In this document: piece after piece, positions 1 to 5,258 of the stretch | Layout of the letters: each line of letters begins with the position of its first letter | Position numbering within the stretch: position 1 is the first letter of the stretch | From: Candidatus Berkelbacteria bacterium | GTDB lineage: Bacteria; Patescibacteriota; UBA1384; UBA12157; JAENIV01 | Direction: 5' to 3' | DNA length: 16,130 nucleotides | NCBI GenBank assembly: GCA_016844295.1 | Contig: JAENIV010000013.1 | Span: 1-16,130, forward strand | Made by a program: the position numbers and the translations under genes | The notes under the pieces: generated by a model | The model's input: the letters and a program-made list of their open reading frames with translations, nothing else | Database searches by the model: none | Told to the model about the DNA's origin: nothing

Positions 1-1200
1 ATTCGAGTAATTATGGTCACCGGAACAAATGGGAAAACTACAACTTGCCATATGATCGCGAGAATTTTAGAAGCCGCTAACTACAAGGTAGCCATGGCGA
101 CTACTATCAATTTTAAAATTGGACCCAAAGAGTGGAAAAATAAGACGAAAATGACGGTTGTGTCACCGTTCGCTTTACAGAAATTTGTTCGAGATGCGGT
201 AAGTGCCGGCTGTCACTGGTTGGTTTTGGAAACCACCTCGCATTCAATTTCGCAAAACCGGATTTGGTCCATCAAACCCAGTATTGCGGTTTTAACTAAT
301 ATTACCCACGATCATTTGGATTATCATAAAACATATGAAGAATATCGGGACACGAAAGCAAAAATCTTCGAAATCGCCCAGACCGCCATTATTAACATGG
401 ATGATAAAAGCGCGGGGTATTTTCTCAAAATAGACGGGCCGGAAATTATTACCTACGGCACGGAATCTCAGGAAGGTGACAGACCCCGCAAGCCGGAAAT
501 TTTGGCCAAAAAAATTATTTTGGAACCGACAGGAATCTTCTTTACGGTGATAACCCCGGAAACTCAAGTGGCTATTGCTCTAAAATTACCCGGAAAATTC
601 AATATTTATAACTCTTTGGCGGCCTTGTGTGTGGCTAAAAGCCTGAATATTTATTTGGGCTTAGCCAAAGAAGCCCTGGAAACAATTGATAATATTCCCG
701 GCCGGATGGAAAAAGTTGAAATGGGTCAATCTTTTTCAGTCATTATTGACTATGCCCACACTCCGGATGCCTTAGAAAAAATTTATTCGACTTTGGAACT
801 TTCAAGACACGGTCGGATTATTGTGGTTTTTGGTGCCTGCGGGGATAGAGACAGATCTAAAAGGCCGATTATGGGGGCTTTGGCCGGCCGATTTGCCGAT
901 ATTATTATCATAACCAATGAGGACCCATATACCGAAGATCCGATAAAAATTATCGAAGAAGTTGCTTCAGGTGTTCCTCGAGGGGCAGATAAAAAAAGCC
1001 CCAAAGTTGAAGGGGAAAATTTCTTTAAAATATTAGATCGCAAAGATGCGATTGAAAAAGCCTTTAGTTCGGCTCAAAAAAATGACATAGTTCTAATTAC
1101 CGGCAAAGGGGCAGAGGATTGGATGGTCCTAAAAGATAGAAAAATCCCCTGGTCGGACAAAAAAGTAGCGAGAGACCTTTTGACTAAGAGGATGGGATAG
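1..1200 (+). CDS. murE: Mur ligase, MurE-type (5' partial)
   Basis: This is a UDP-N-acetylmuramoyl-peptide ligase of the MurE type, which adds the third amino acid to the peptidoglycan stem peptide in the cytoplasm using ATP. The frame is open from the first base, so the start lies upstream; the methionine at base 13 sits inside the conserved strand before the P-loop and is not the start. Numbering from the first codon, the ATP loop GTNGKTT is at 8-14, the substrate motif LETTSHS at about 76-82, HDHLDYH at 103-109 followed by the KAK segment that carries the carbamylated lysine in this family, DYAHTPDALEK at 250-260 and GDRDRSKRP at 281-289. At the place where diaminopimelate-adding enzymes have DNPR, this protein has NEDPYTEDP, so the amino acid it adds cannot be assigned. 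Whether the usual N-terminal UDP-binding domain is present cannot be seen. The gene ends at a TAG just before a hairpin. Confidence 0.93.
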   Translation: MRVIMVTGTNGKTTTCHMIARILEAANYKVAMATTINFKIGPKEWKNKTKMTVVSPFALQKFVRDAVSAGCHWLVLETTSHSISQNRIWSIKPSIAVLTNITHDHLDYHKTYEEYRDTKAKIFEIAQTAIINMDDKSAGYFLKIDGPEIITYGTESQEGDRPRKPEILAKKIILEPTGIFFTVITPETQVAIALKLPGKFNIYNSLAALCVAKSLNIYLGLAKEALETIDNIPGRMEKVEMGQSFSVIIDYAHTPDALEKIYSTLELSRHGRIIVVFGACGDRDRSKRPIMGALAGRFADIIIITNEDPYTEDPIKIIEEVASGVPRGADKKSPKVEGENFFKILDRKDAIEKAFSSAQKNDIVLITGKGAEDWMVLKDRKIPWSDKKVARDLLTKRMG

Positions 1201-1216
1201 TACTAAATACGGCAAA

Positions 1217-1236
1217 CCCCCGCTAGGTTGCGGGGG
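1217..1236 (-). terminator. Rho-independent terminator, probably shared by convergent genes
   Basis: A perfect 7-bp stem (CCCCCGC at 1217-1223 with GCGGGGG at 1230-1236) has a 6-base loop. Read on the minus strand it is followed by TTTGCCGTATTT, so it best serves the minus-strand 66-residue gene. It lies 16 bases after murE and could also slow plus-strand transcription, though the plus-strand side has no good T run. Confidence 0.7.
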
Positions 1237-1260
1237 CTCGTCTTGGTATATGTGTGGAAT

Positions 1261-1461
1261 CTAGTGAACCGGGCGGTTCACAAAGCAGTCTGGGGGGTGT
1301 TTCGTGGTGTGCTCACGGTGCGTTTCGACAATCAGCCAGGGAGCCATGTGGCTCGCGTCGAGATCTTCCTTGGGGATGCCGCTTACTTCATCGAAAATCA
1401 GTGTTGCCTTTTGGCAACCCGGATCAAACAACTCCGGGACTTTATCTGGTGGGGCGTTCAT
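1261..1461 (-). CDS. Small hypothetical protein (66 aa)
   Basis: I do not recognise this family. Coding status is supported by a complete expression unit: a sigma70-type promoter at 1488-1516, a strong Shine-Dalgarno (AAGGAG ending about six bases before the ATG at 1461) and a terminator 24 bases past the stop. The protein begins MNAPPDKVPELFDPGC, is mildly acidic in its first half, ends in a basic, His-rich tail, and has two cysteines and no predicted membrane segment. Composition is clearly more GC-rich than murE next to it and resembles the other isolated GC-rich genes in the window. An imperfect reading is that the transcript is an RNA and the frame is accidental, but the promoter, ribosome site and frame agree. 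Confidence 0.6.
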   Translation of the reverse strand: MNAPPDKVPELFDPGCQKATLIFDEVSGIPKEDLDASHMAPWLIVETHREHTTKHPPDCFVNRPVH

Positions 1462-1487
1462 AGGATCTCCTTAAACTGCGTTTGTTT

Positions 1488-1516
1488 ATATTATCTTATT
1501 TTGTCGATTTTGTCAA
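1488..1516 (-). promoter_or_regulatory. Sigma70 promoter for the 66-aa gene
   Basis: On the minus strand the sequence reads TTGACA (1516-1511), a 17-base spacer, then TAATAT (1493-1488). It points at the ATG at 1461, leaving a leader of roughly 20 bases. Spacing and hexamers are close to consensus. Confidence 0.8.
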
Positions 1517-1542
1517 GGTCTGAACAAAGTTCAGTTCAGACC
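1517..1542. promoter_or_regulatory. Inverted repeat abutting the -35 box, operator candidate
   Basis: A perfect 9-bp inverted repeat, GGTCTGAAC (1517-1525) and GTTCAGACC (1534-1542), is separated by 8 bases and touches the -35 box of the 66-aa gene. A second nested palindrome, TGAAC-AAA-GTTCA, spans 1521-1533. The position suits an activator or repressor site. It could instead be a hairpin with no binding partner. Confidence 0.55.
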
Positions 1543-1654
1543 GCCGACCCCGTACACGACACTCCTGCGTGATTGAACGTAGTTAAATATCGCCGAGTAC
1601 TGCGATATATCGGTGCCAAGTACCGTTATAAGTCAGGAAGGAGTTGTACTGGGG

Positions 1655-2464
1655 TCAAGCCATTTTGATAATTTGATCTAATTCTGATAAGCCTTGATTT
1701 TCAGCCTCTTTGTTGGGTCTGGCGGTGGCGGAAATAATATCGGAAGTTTCCGATTCCGAGGCATCTAAAAGACAATAAATCGGAATATCACCCTTATCTA
1801 AGGCCATCTGGCGGAATATTTTCGCATCTTGGACAATTTCGCTAATGCGTTCAAAAGCGCTCTCGTCAGTTGAGGGAATTGACACAACGGCATCTCGAAA
1901 GCGGGCAAAATCCTCATCACTTCTGAGCATGCTAAAAATCGGCACAGGATCTTTAGAGATTTGCCGACCTGCGCTCTGCGGAAGTTTAAGGGCTTTTGAT
2001 TGAACGCGCATCTTGCGACCATCTGAGAGAAATGCCATTAAATCGGTCTTATTATATAAATCGTCTTGTTCTGGAGGGTATTTTACCTCTAAACCAGAGC
2101 GGACGAGCATCACGCCGGTAGCAAATTCTCCTTTGGCGCCCGCTAAAAATCCATTTTTGGGAATTCCTAATTTATCGTGAACCTGGCTTACGCGCCTATC
2201 TAAAAGTCCAATCATTTCCAGTTGTTTTTGAGGCGGTACGCCTTCAATGAGTTTAAGCCAAAGTTTACCAGCGCGTTGTCCCTGTAAAATTGCCCGTTTG
2301 CGGGCATCATAACTGCCTTTTTTCGCGCGGACTTCGGCTAATATTGTATCAGCGTATGCCCCAGGAAAGGCTTTTGAAACTTCAGTCAAACGCTTGGCCT
2401 CGTCTTGGGAAATAGATTTACGCTCTGGGTTAAAAGCCGTAGGTTCTAATTGAGATTGGTCCAT
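1655..2464 (-). CDS. Hypothetical protein with PD-(D/E)XK nuclease-like signature
   Basis: The 269-residue product is not a family I can name. The N-terminal 100 residues are charged and helical in character. Residues 109-157 hold an arrangement typical of the PD-(D/E)XK nuclease core: a glycine/glutamate helix (GAKGE, E113), then an acidic residue in a strand (TDL, D141), then hydrophobic-Q-S-K (Q155, K157), with Q in the place where many families have E. The C-terminal 90 residues are acidic. That makes a DNA-cleaving or DNA-binding role possible but unproven; the Q could mean a variant active site or an inactive domain. The start is supported by AAAGGA six bases upstream of the ATG and a TATAAT at 2493-2488. 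No partner methylase, helicase or phage gene lies nearby. Confidence 0.72.
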   Translation of the reverse strand: MDQSQLEPTAFNPERKSISQDEAKRLTEVSKAFPGAYADTILAEVRAKKGSYDARKRAILQGQRAGKLWLKLIEGVPPQKQLEMIGLLDRRVSQVHDKLGIPKNGFLAGAKGEFATGVMLVRSGLEVKYPPEQDDLYNKTDLMAFLSDGRKMRVQSKALKLPQSAGRQISKDPVPIFSMLRSDEDFARFRDAVVSIPSTDESAFERISEIVQDAKIFRQMALDKGDIPIYCLLDASESETSDIISATARPNKEAENQGLSELDQIIKMA

Positions 2465-2487
2465 ATAAGTCCTTTACTTCTTTATAC

Positions 2488-2493
2488 ATTATA
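2488..2493 (-). promoter_or_regulatory. -10 box for the PD-(D/E)XK-like gene
   Basis: Minus-strand TATAAT at 2493-2488 lies 24 bases before the ATG at 2464. No convincing -35 box is seen at 17 bases; only a weak TCGTCA-like match is present. Confidence 0.5.
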
Positions 2494-2523
2494 TAGTTTA
2501 AAGATGGAAATTGACGAGATGTT

Positions 2524-2644
2524 TTATTTTCAAGCGTAATACCCTGTCATTTAGCGTGCCTTACCTTTGGCAGTGGACAGGGATGAAGCGTAGAAAACTT
2601 TACCTTGAACATACCGCGGGCTTTAAGCCCGTGGATAGTGATTT
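2524..2644. repeat. IS200/IS605-like palindromic repeat, copy A
   Basis: This 121-base segment matches the copy at 13383-13481. Both share an almost identical left block with AAGCGTAATACCCTGTC, and a right block with AAGCGTAGAAAACTTTACC followed by a hairpin built on CGGGCTT/AAGCCCG. In copy A the left part also forms a stem, CCCTGTC (2542-2548) with GACAGGG (2576-2582). Paired subterminal hairpins and no coding capacity are typical of non-autonomous relatives of IS200/IS605 elements; that family assignment is my inference, since no TnpA or TnpB gene is in the window. Confidence 0.75.
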
Positions 2645-2654
2645 ATAGTAATTA

Positions 2655-2663
2655 TGATAAAAT
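2655..2663 (+). promoter_or_regulatory. Extended -10 promoter of the structured leader
   Basis: TG-A-TAAAAT at 2655-2663 forms an extended -10. Transcription would begin near 2670, exactly at the 5' strand of the long stem described next. There is no good -35 box. Similar TATG(A/G)TAAAA(T/A) motifs precede the exonuclease (3861-3871) and the small ORF (6934-6944). Confidence 0.5.
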
Positions 2664-2669
2664 AAAAAT

Positions 2670-2862
2670 AGAGACAACGAAACGCTTGGAAGCGGGAAGC
2701 AAAATCACAACACGGAAAGGCGGTGAAGGCGGCAGGCCTGAAGAAGAAGGTGTTTGTTTCTTGCAAAGAAGCGTAGCGTTGTTGTCGTTTGGGCGTTCTG
2801 GCACAAGAAGATGAGATTGGGTGGATCCCGCGGGTTCGCGGGACAGTAAACAGGAGGTCGGC
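2670..2862 (+). ncRNA. Structured leader/small RNA upstream of a 19-aa peptide
   Basis: The bases GACAAC (2673-2678) and AACGCT (2681-2686) pair with AGCGTTGTTGTC (2775-2786), giving a 12-bp stem with a two-base bulge that encloses about 88 bases. A second perfect hairpin, TCCCGCG (2826-2832) with CGCGGGA (2837-2843), sits 8 bases before the Shine-Dalgarno of the peptide. The predicted transcript starts at the base of the long stem and ends at the terminator at 2977-3002, so it stands alone. I do not recognise it as a known riboswitch or RNA family. Reading frames through this stretch look accidental. Confidence 0.45.
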
Positions 2863-2922
2863 ATGAGACATCAGCTCATCGCTCGGATCGCGAAGAAGAC
2901 GGCCAAGCAGGCCAACCTCTAA
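2863..2922 (+). CDS. Basic 19-aa peptide, putative
   Basis: ATG at 2863 is preceded by a full AGGAGG (2852-2857) five bases away, the strongest ribosome binding site in the window. The peptide is MRHQLIARIAKKTAKQANL, with six lysines or arginines and no acidic residue, consistent with an amphipathic helix. It follows the structured leader and is followed after 54 bases by a perfect terminator, so it is the only evident product of this transcript. It could be a regulatory leader peptide, a small effector or toxin-like peptide, or the remains of a longer gene. Its reality rests on the ribosome site and the closed transcription unit only. Confidence 0.45.
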   Translation: MRHQLIARIAKKTAKQANL

Positions 2923-2976
2923 CTGGTGACGCACCGGACTGTGCACGGGTTGTGTCTTGCCTGTGCTCGTACCGAC

Positions 2977-3002
2977 GCCGCTCGGGGTTCGCCCCGAGCG
3001 GC
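2977..3002 (+). terminator. Terminator with TTCG tetraloop
   Basis: A perfect 11-bp stem, GCCGCTCGGGG (2977-2987) with CCCCGAGCGGC (2992-3002), is closed by a TTCG loop and followed by ATTTAATAT. It ends the 2670 transcript and separates it from the promoter at 3037. Confidence 0.8.
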
Positions 3003-3036
3003 ATTTAATATCTGCTAATATACAAATATATCAGTG

Positions 3037-3065
3037 TTGACTTTAGAGAACTTAAGGAGTATATT
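3037..3065 (+). promoter_or_regulatory. Sigma70 promoter of the membrane-anchored protein
   Basis: TTGACT (3037-3042), a 17-base spacer and TATATT (3060-3065) predict a start near 3072. This decides the gene start: an ATG at 3034 would lie before the transcript begins. Confidence 0.72.
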
Positions 3066-3071
3066 AGACCC

Positions 3072-3162
3072 GAAGAACAAGGGCTTAGGCGAGCCCATGA
3101 TTTTATATAACCAAATTCGAGGGAGTGCCCTCGGAAGTGCACAGACGAAGGAGCGGGTGAAC
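3072..3162 (+). promoter_or_regulatory. Structured 5' leader with two hairpins
   Basis: Between the predicted start and the GTG at 3163 lie two small hairpins: GGGCT/AGCCC (3081-3085 with 3092-3096) and CGAGGG/CCCTCG with an AGTG loop (3118-3123 with 3128-3133). A leader of about 90 bases is long for this window. No known riboswitch is recognised. Confidence 0.4.
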
Positions 3163-3798
3163 GTGGAAACTGACATGGCCAGTACGAGAGTAGCGCAGAG
3201 CGTACACACGAGATTCCGGTGGGAGCGTCCGGTGTTGTTGGCCTTGGCGGTCGTCGGTACCGTAGCGATCGTCTCGTGGATGTCGGCGTGGTCCGACCGG
3301 CGGGATGAGCAACGTCGGGCCGAGCGCGTTATGCTAACCACCGTTGGCAGCCAACTCGAGATCATCTGGGGGAGAACGCATGGTGTGGCTGGCGCAGATG
3401 AGGCAATAAGAGCCGGTGCCTGGGCCGAGGCGGCTTACGACAACTACGGCGCGGCGCTGCAAGCGCCGGATCGCCTCGGATTCAGATTCAACGAATTGGA
3501 CGCCGAGCTACGGAAGACCATTAAGGACGGGGACTGCGCAGTTCGGATGATCCCGGTCGTTGAACCAGGAGAGTTGGAAGGGAAATGGCCGGACATAACT
3601 GTCAAGCGCAACATCCCGGCCGCCTTTCTCGATTTGGATGGGGTGCTGAGGGTGCCGGTGGTGAAGGAAAGTGGACAGGCGTCGCCGGTGCCGGTGAAGG
3701 ACTTCCCTGTGTTCCTCAAGGAACACGGGGTCAACCCGGCCGGGTATGCAGACCCGCAGACCCTCAGAAACGGCAAATGGGTCAAGATCAAGGGCTGA
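3163..3798 (+). CDS. Hypothetical membrane-anchored protein
   Basis: I do not recognise the family. I chose the GTG at 3163 (211 residues) because AAGGAG lies nine bases upstream and the promoter at 3037-3065 rules out an ATG at 3034; an in-frame ATG at 3097 lacks a ribosome site. From this start, residues 1-22 are basic and polar, residues 23-43 (PVLLALAVVGTVAIVSWMSAW) form one membrane segment, and an arginine-rich stretch (about 45-55) follows. The remaining 150 residues contain two DAELRKT/EPGELEG-like acidic patches and end NGKWVKIKG. Positive charges flank the segment on both sides, so the orientation is uncertain. The gene is markedly GC-rich and sits as a closed unit with its own promoter and terminator. 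Function unknown. Confidence 0.75.
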   Translation: METDMASTRVAQSVHTRFRWERPVLLALAVVGTVAIVSWMSAWSDRRDEQRRAERVMLTTVGSQLEIIWGRTHGVAGADEAIRAGAWAEAAYDNYGAALQAPDRLGFRFNELDAELRKTIKDGDCAVRMIPVVEPGELEGKWPDITVKRNIPAAFLDLDGVLRVPVVKESGQASPVPVKDFPVFLKEHGVNPAGYADPQTLRNGKWVKIKG

Positions 3799-3818
3799 GC
3801 GATCAGCCCGCAGGTATT

Positions 3819-3843
3819 CGCGGTCCCCCCAAGGGGGACCGCG
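3819..3843 (+). terminator. Strong rho-independent terminator
   Basis: An 11-bp perfect stem, CGCGGTCCCCC (3819-3829) with GGGGGACCGCG (3833-3843), has a three-base CAA loop and is followed by TTATTATTTTAAT. It ends the 3163-3798 unit. Confidence 0.85.
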
Positions 3844-3860
3844 TTATTATTTTAATCGAC

Positions 3861-3871
3861 TATGGTAAAAT
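3861..3871 (+). promoter_or_regulatory. Extended -10 promoter of the exonuclease gene
   Basis: TATGGTAAAAT contains TG-G-TAAAAT (extended -10 at 3863-3871). Transcription would start about 3878, one base before the ATG at 3879, so the mRNA may be leaderless; no Shine-Dalgarno is seen. The -35 region is poor. Confidence 0.45.
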
Positions 3872-3878
3872 TTATATA

Positions 3879-4952
3879 ATGATCAAAGATCGCTTTGTCT
3901 TAATAGATGCTTTTGCTTTAATTTTCAGGGCTTATCACGCCATACCCCCGATGACAAATTCAAAAGGTGTGCAACTTAATGCGGTCTACGGGTTTACGAG
4001 CGCGCTCCTTTCAAGTATCCAGAATTTACATCCGGAGTATTTGGCAGTAGGTTTTGATTTGGCAAAACCCACCAAAAGGCATATTGAATTTAAAGAATAT
4101 AAAGCCCACCGGCCTCCAGCGCCACCAGATTTGTCGGCTCAAATTCCGTATGTAAAAGAGGTCTTAAAGGTCTTCAATATCCCGACTTTTGCGGTCGAAG
4201 GGTACGAAGGGGAAGACGTAATCGCGAGCATTATCGCGAAAATCCGAAATCCGAAAGCCGAAATCCTAAACAAATCCCAAATTTTAAATTCAAATTCCCT
4301 AAACGCTAAACGCTTCACCCTAAACCCTACTCTCGAATTTATTATCGTCACAGGAGATATGGATTGTTTGCAACTTATCGATAACCAGACAAAGGTGTAT
4401 TCAATGGCGCGTGGGCGCCGCCCAGAGGGGGCTCTGCCCGGCGGGGTCAATCAGGCGACTCTATATGATGCAGAAAAGGTAAAAGAGCGGTACGGCCTTC
4501 TTCCCTCGCAATTTGTTGATTTTAAGGCGCTCAAAGGGGATGCGTCCGATAATATTCCCGGCGTACCCGGAATAGGCGAAAAAACGGCGGCATCACTGAT
4601 ACAAAACTATAATTCGCTTGAAGAATTGTATCAAGCGATAAATCCGAAATCCGAAGCACGAAACCCGAAACAAATTCCAAATGAAGAAAATGAAAAAAAA
4701 TTACAAAAAAATGCAGAAATATCAGAAAGATTACATAAGATATTGCTCGAGAACAAAGAACAAGCATTTTTAAGCCAAAAATTATCAAAAATTGATAGTA
4801 CTGCGCCGATTGATTTCCGCTTAGAAGATGCAAAAATTCACGATTACGACCAGAAAAAAATTACAAAATTATTTGAAGAATATGGTTTTCGATCTCTTAT
4901 AAAAAGATTGCCGGAGGAAAAGCGGGAGAATTCTCAGCAGAAGCTATTGTAA
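3879..4952 (+). CDS. Standalone 5'-3' exonuclease (PolA N-terminal type)
   Basis: This is the flap/5'-3' exonuclease domain of bacterial DNA polymerase I as a separate 357-residue protein, acting in removal of RNA primers and flaps. ATG at 3879 is chosen because the family starts with the strand FVLIDAFALIFRAYHA (D10). Further family landmarks are FKEYKAHRP (71-79), GYEGEDVIAS (108-117, with E112 where the family usually has D), VTGDMDCLQLID (157-168, D160 and D162), and the helix-three-turn-helix KGDASDNIPGVPGIGEKTA (219-237). The protein stops right after the FRSLIKRLP linker where full-length PolA would continue, and no polymerase remnant follows. Three segments look inserted: residues about 123-152 and 255-268, which are translations of a dispersed repeat, and 177-192, which comes from a GC-rich hairpin. 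All stay in frame and avoid the catalytic motifs. Confidence 0.9.
   Translation: MIKDRFVLIDAFALIFRAYHAIPPMTNSKGVQLNAVYGFTSALLSSIQNLHPEYLAVGFDLAKPTKRHIEFKEYKAHRPPAPPDLSAQIPYVKEVLKVFNIPTFAVEGYEGEDVIASIIAKIRNPKAEILNKSQILNSNSLNAKRFTLNPTLEFIIVTGDMDCLQLIDNQTKVYSMARGRRPEGALPGGVNQATLYDAEKVKERYGLLPSQFVDFKALKGDASDNIPGVPGIGEKTAASLIQNYNSLEELYQAINPKSEARNPKQIPNEENEKKLQKNAEISERLHKILLENKEQAFLSQKLSKIDSTAPIDFRLEDAKIHDYDQKKITKLFEEYGFRSLIKRLPEEKRENSQQKLL
4241..4335. repeat. Degenerate A/T-rich repeat inside the exonuclease gene (insert 1)
   Basis: A run of units resembling AATCCGAAATCCGAA then TAAACAAATCCCAAATT encodes residues about 123-152 (NPKAEILNKSQILN...). The same 15-base opening recurs at 4641-4655, and the TAAACAAATCC block recurs upstream of rpsT. 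It sits between the catalytic motifs GYEGED and VTGDMD, where the family normally has only a short connection. Confidence 0.7.
4407..4454. repeat. GC-rich hairpin segment inside the exonuclease gene
   Basis: This segment encodes ARGRRPEGALPGGVNQ (177-192). It contains CAGAG/CTCTG arms flanked by GCCGCC and GGCGG arms, so it can fold as a hairpin with a bulge. Its composition is unlike the surrounding gene. In the family this position is a short turn before the LYDAEKV helix. Confidence 0.4.
4641..4682. repeat. Second repeat copy inside the exonuclease gene (insert 2)
   Basis: The segment opens with the same AATCCGAAATCCGAA as 4241-4255 and encodes NPKSEARNPKQIPN, residues 255-268. It lies after the helix-three-turn-helix, in a loop region, and keeps the frame. 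Confidence 0.68.
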
Positions 4953-4959
4953 AAAGTTC

Positions 4960-5023
4960 CTCGACTGGGCTCCCTCGGGAATACTCTCCCGATTACACTC
5001 GAGATAAATCGGGACAAGTCGAG
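4960..5023. repeat. Nested palindromic repeat after the exonuclease gene
   Basis: An outer pair CTCGACT (4960-4966) and AGTCGAG (5017-5023) encloses TCCCGATT (4987-4994) with AATCGGGA (5007-5014), and an alternative TCGGGA (4975-4980) that competes for the same TCCCGA. A shorter relative with CTCGACTTCGCTCGAAATAA lies at 7641-7660. This is an intergenic repeat, not coding. Confidence 0.55.
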
Positions 5024-5028
5024 ATAAA

Positions 5029-5043
5029 CAAAAATTGCTCTAA
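5029..5043 (+). repeat. 15-base motif CAAAAATTGCTCTAA, copy 1
   Basis: This copy lies 8 bases before the hairpin at 5052-5072. Related copies are at 5159-5173, 6861-6875 and 7623-7637, each 3' of a coding region and 5' of a hairpin. Confidence 0.5.
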
Positions 5044-5051
5044 CCATCTTC

Positions 5052-5072
5052 ACCCCACTTACGATGTGGGGT
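5052..5072 (+). terminator. Hairpin after the exonuclease gene, possible weak terminator
   Basis: ACCCCAC (5052-5058) pairs perfectly with GTGGGGT (5066-5072) around a 7-base loop. No T run follows, so termination is uncertain. Apart from repeats and hairpins I see no gene in 4953-5258. Confidence 0.4.
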
Positions 5073-5158
5073 AGAACAGGTTAAATGTCCCAATCTTATG
5101 ATATATCATTTTTTTGGGTCAAAATTACTTCTGTAAAAAAATATAAAAAGAACTTCAG

Positions 5159-5173
5159 CAAAAACTGCTTTAA
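5159..5173 (+). repeat. 15-base motif, copy 2
   Basis: CAAAAACTGCTTTAA differs from copy 1 at two positions and stands 10 bases before the large hairpin at 5184-5217. Confidence 0.45.
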
Positions 5174-5183
5174 TTAAGAAAAA

Positions 5184-5217
5184 GCCCCGCACCCTATAAA
5201 CAATCAGGGTGCGGGGC
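5184..5217 (-). terminator. Strong terminator of the 230-aa gene
   Basis: A perfect 12-bp stem, GCCCCGCACCCT (5184-5195) with AGGGTGCGGGGC (5206-5217), is followed on the minus strand by TTTTTCTTAATT. It is 41 bases past the stop codon of the minus-strand gene ending at 5259. Confidence 0.85.
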
Positions 5218-5220
5218 CTC

Positions 5221-5234
5221 GGCCCTTTCGGGCC
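5221..5234 (-). terminator. Second small hairpin next to the main terminator
   Basis: GGCCC (5221-5225) pairs with GGGCC (5230-5234) around TTTC, three bases from the main stem. Read on the minus strand it precedes the long terminator, making a tandem hairpin. Confidence 0.45.
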
Positions 5235-5258
5235 ATCAACGTGGCACGTGGTTAGTAC

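Noticed and set aside
1228..1572. A 114-codon plus-strand frame
   Set aside because: It is antisense to the 66-aa gene and starts within the terminator hairpin; no ribosome site fits.
1573..1654. A possible tRNA-like fold between two minus-strand genes
   Set aside because: No acceptor stem, T-loop or anticodon arm could be laid out.
2605..2814. A 69-codon plus-strand frame across the repeat end and the structured leader
   Set aside because: It begins inside the palindromic repeat, has no ribosome site and the region is better explained by RNA structure.
3034..3162. Earlier start codons for the membrane-anchored protein
   Set aside because: The ATG at 3034 precedes the promoter's predicted start, and the ATG at 3097 has no ribosome site.
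3585..3878. A 98-codon upstream extension of the exonuclease frame
   Set aside because: It overlaps another gene and a strong terminator, and the family N-terminus begins at the ATG at 3879.
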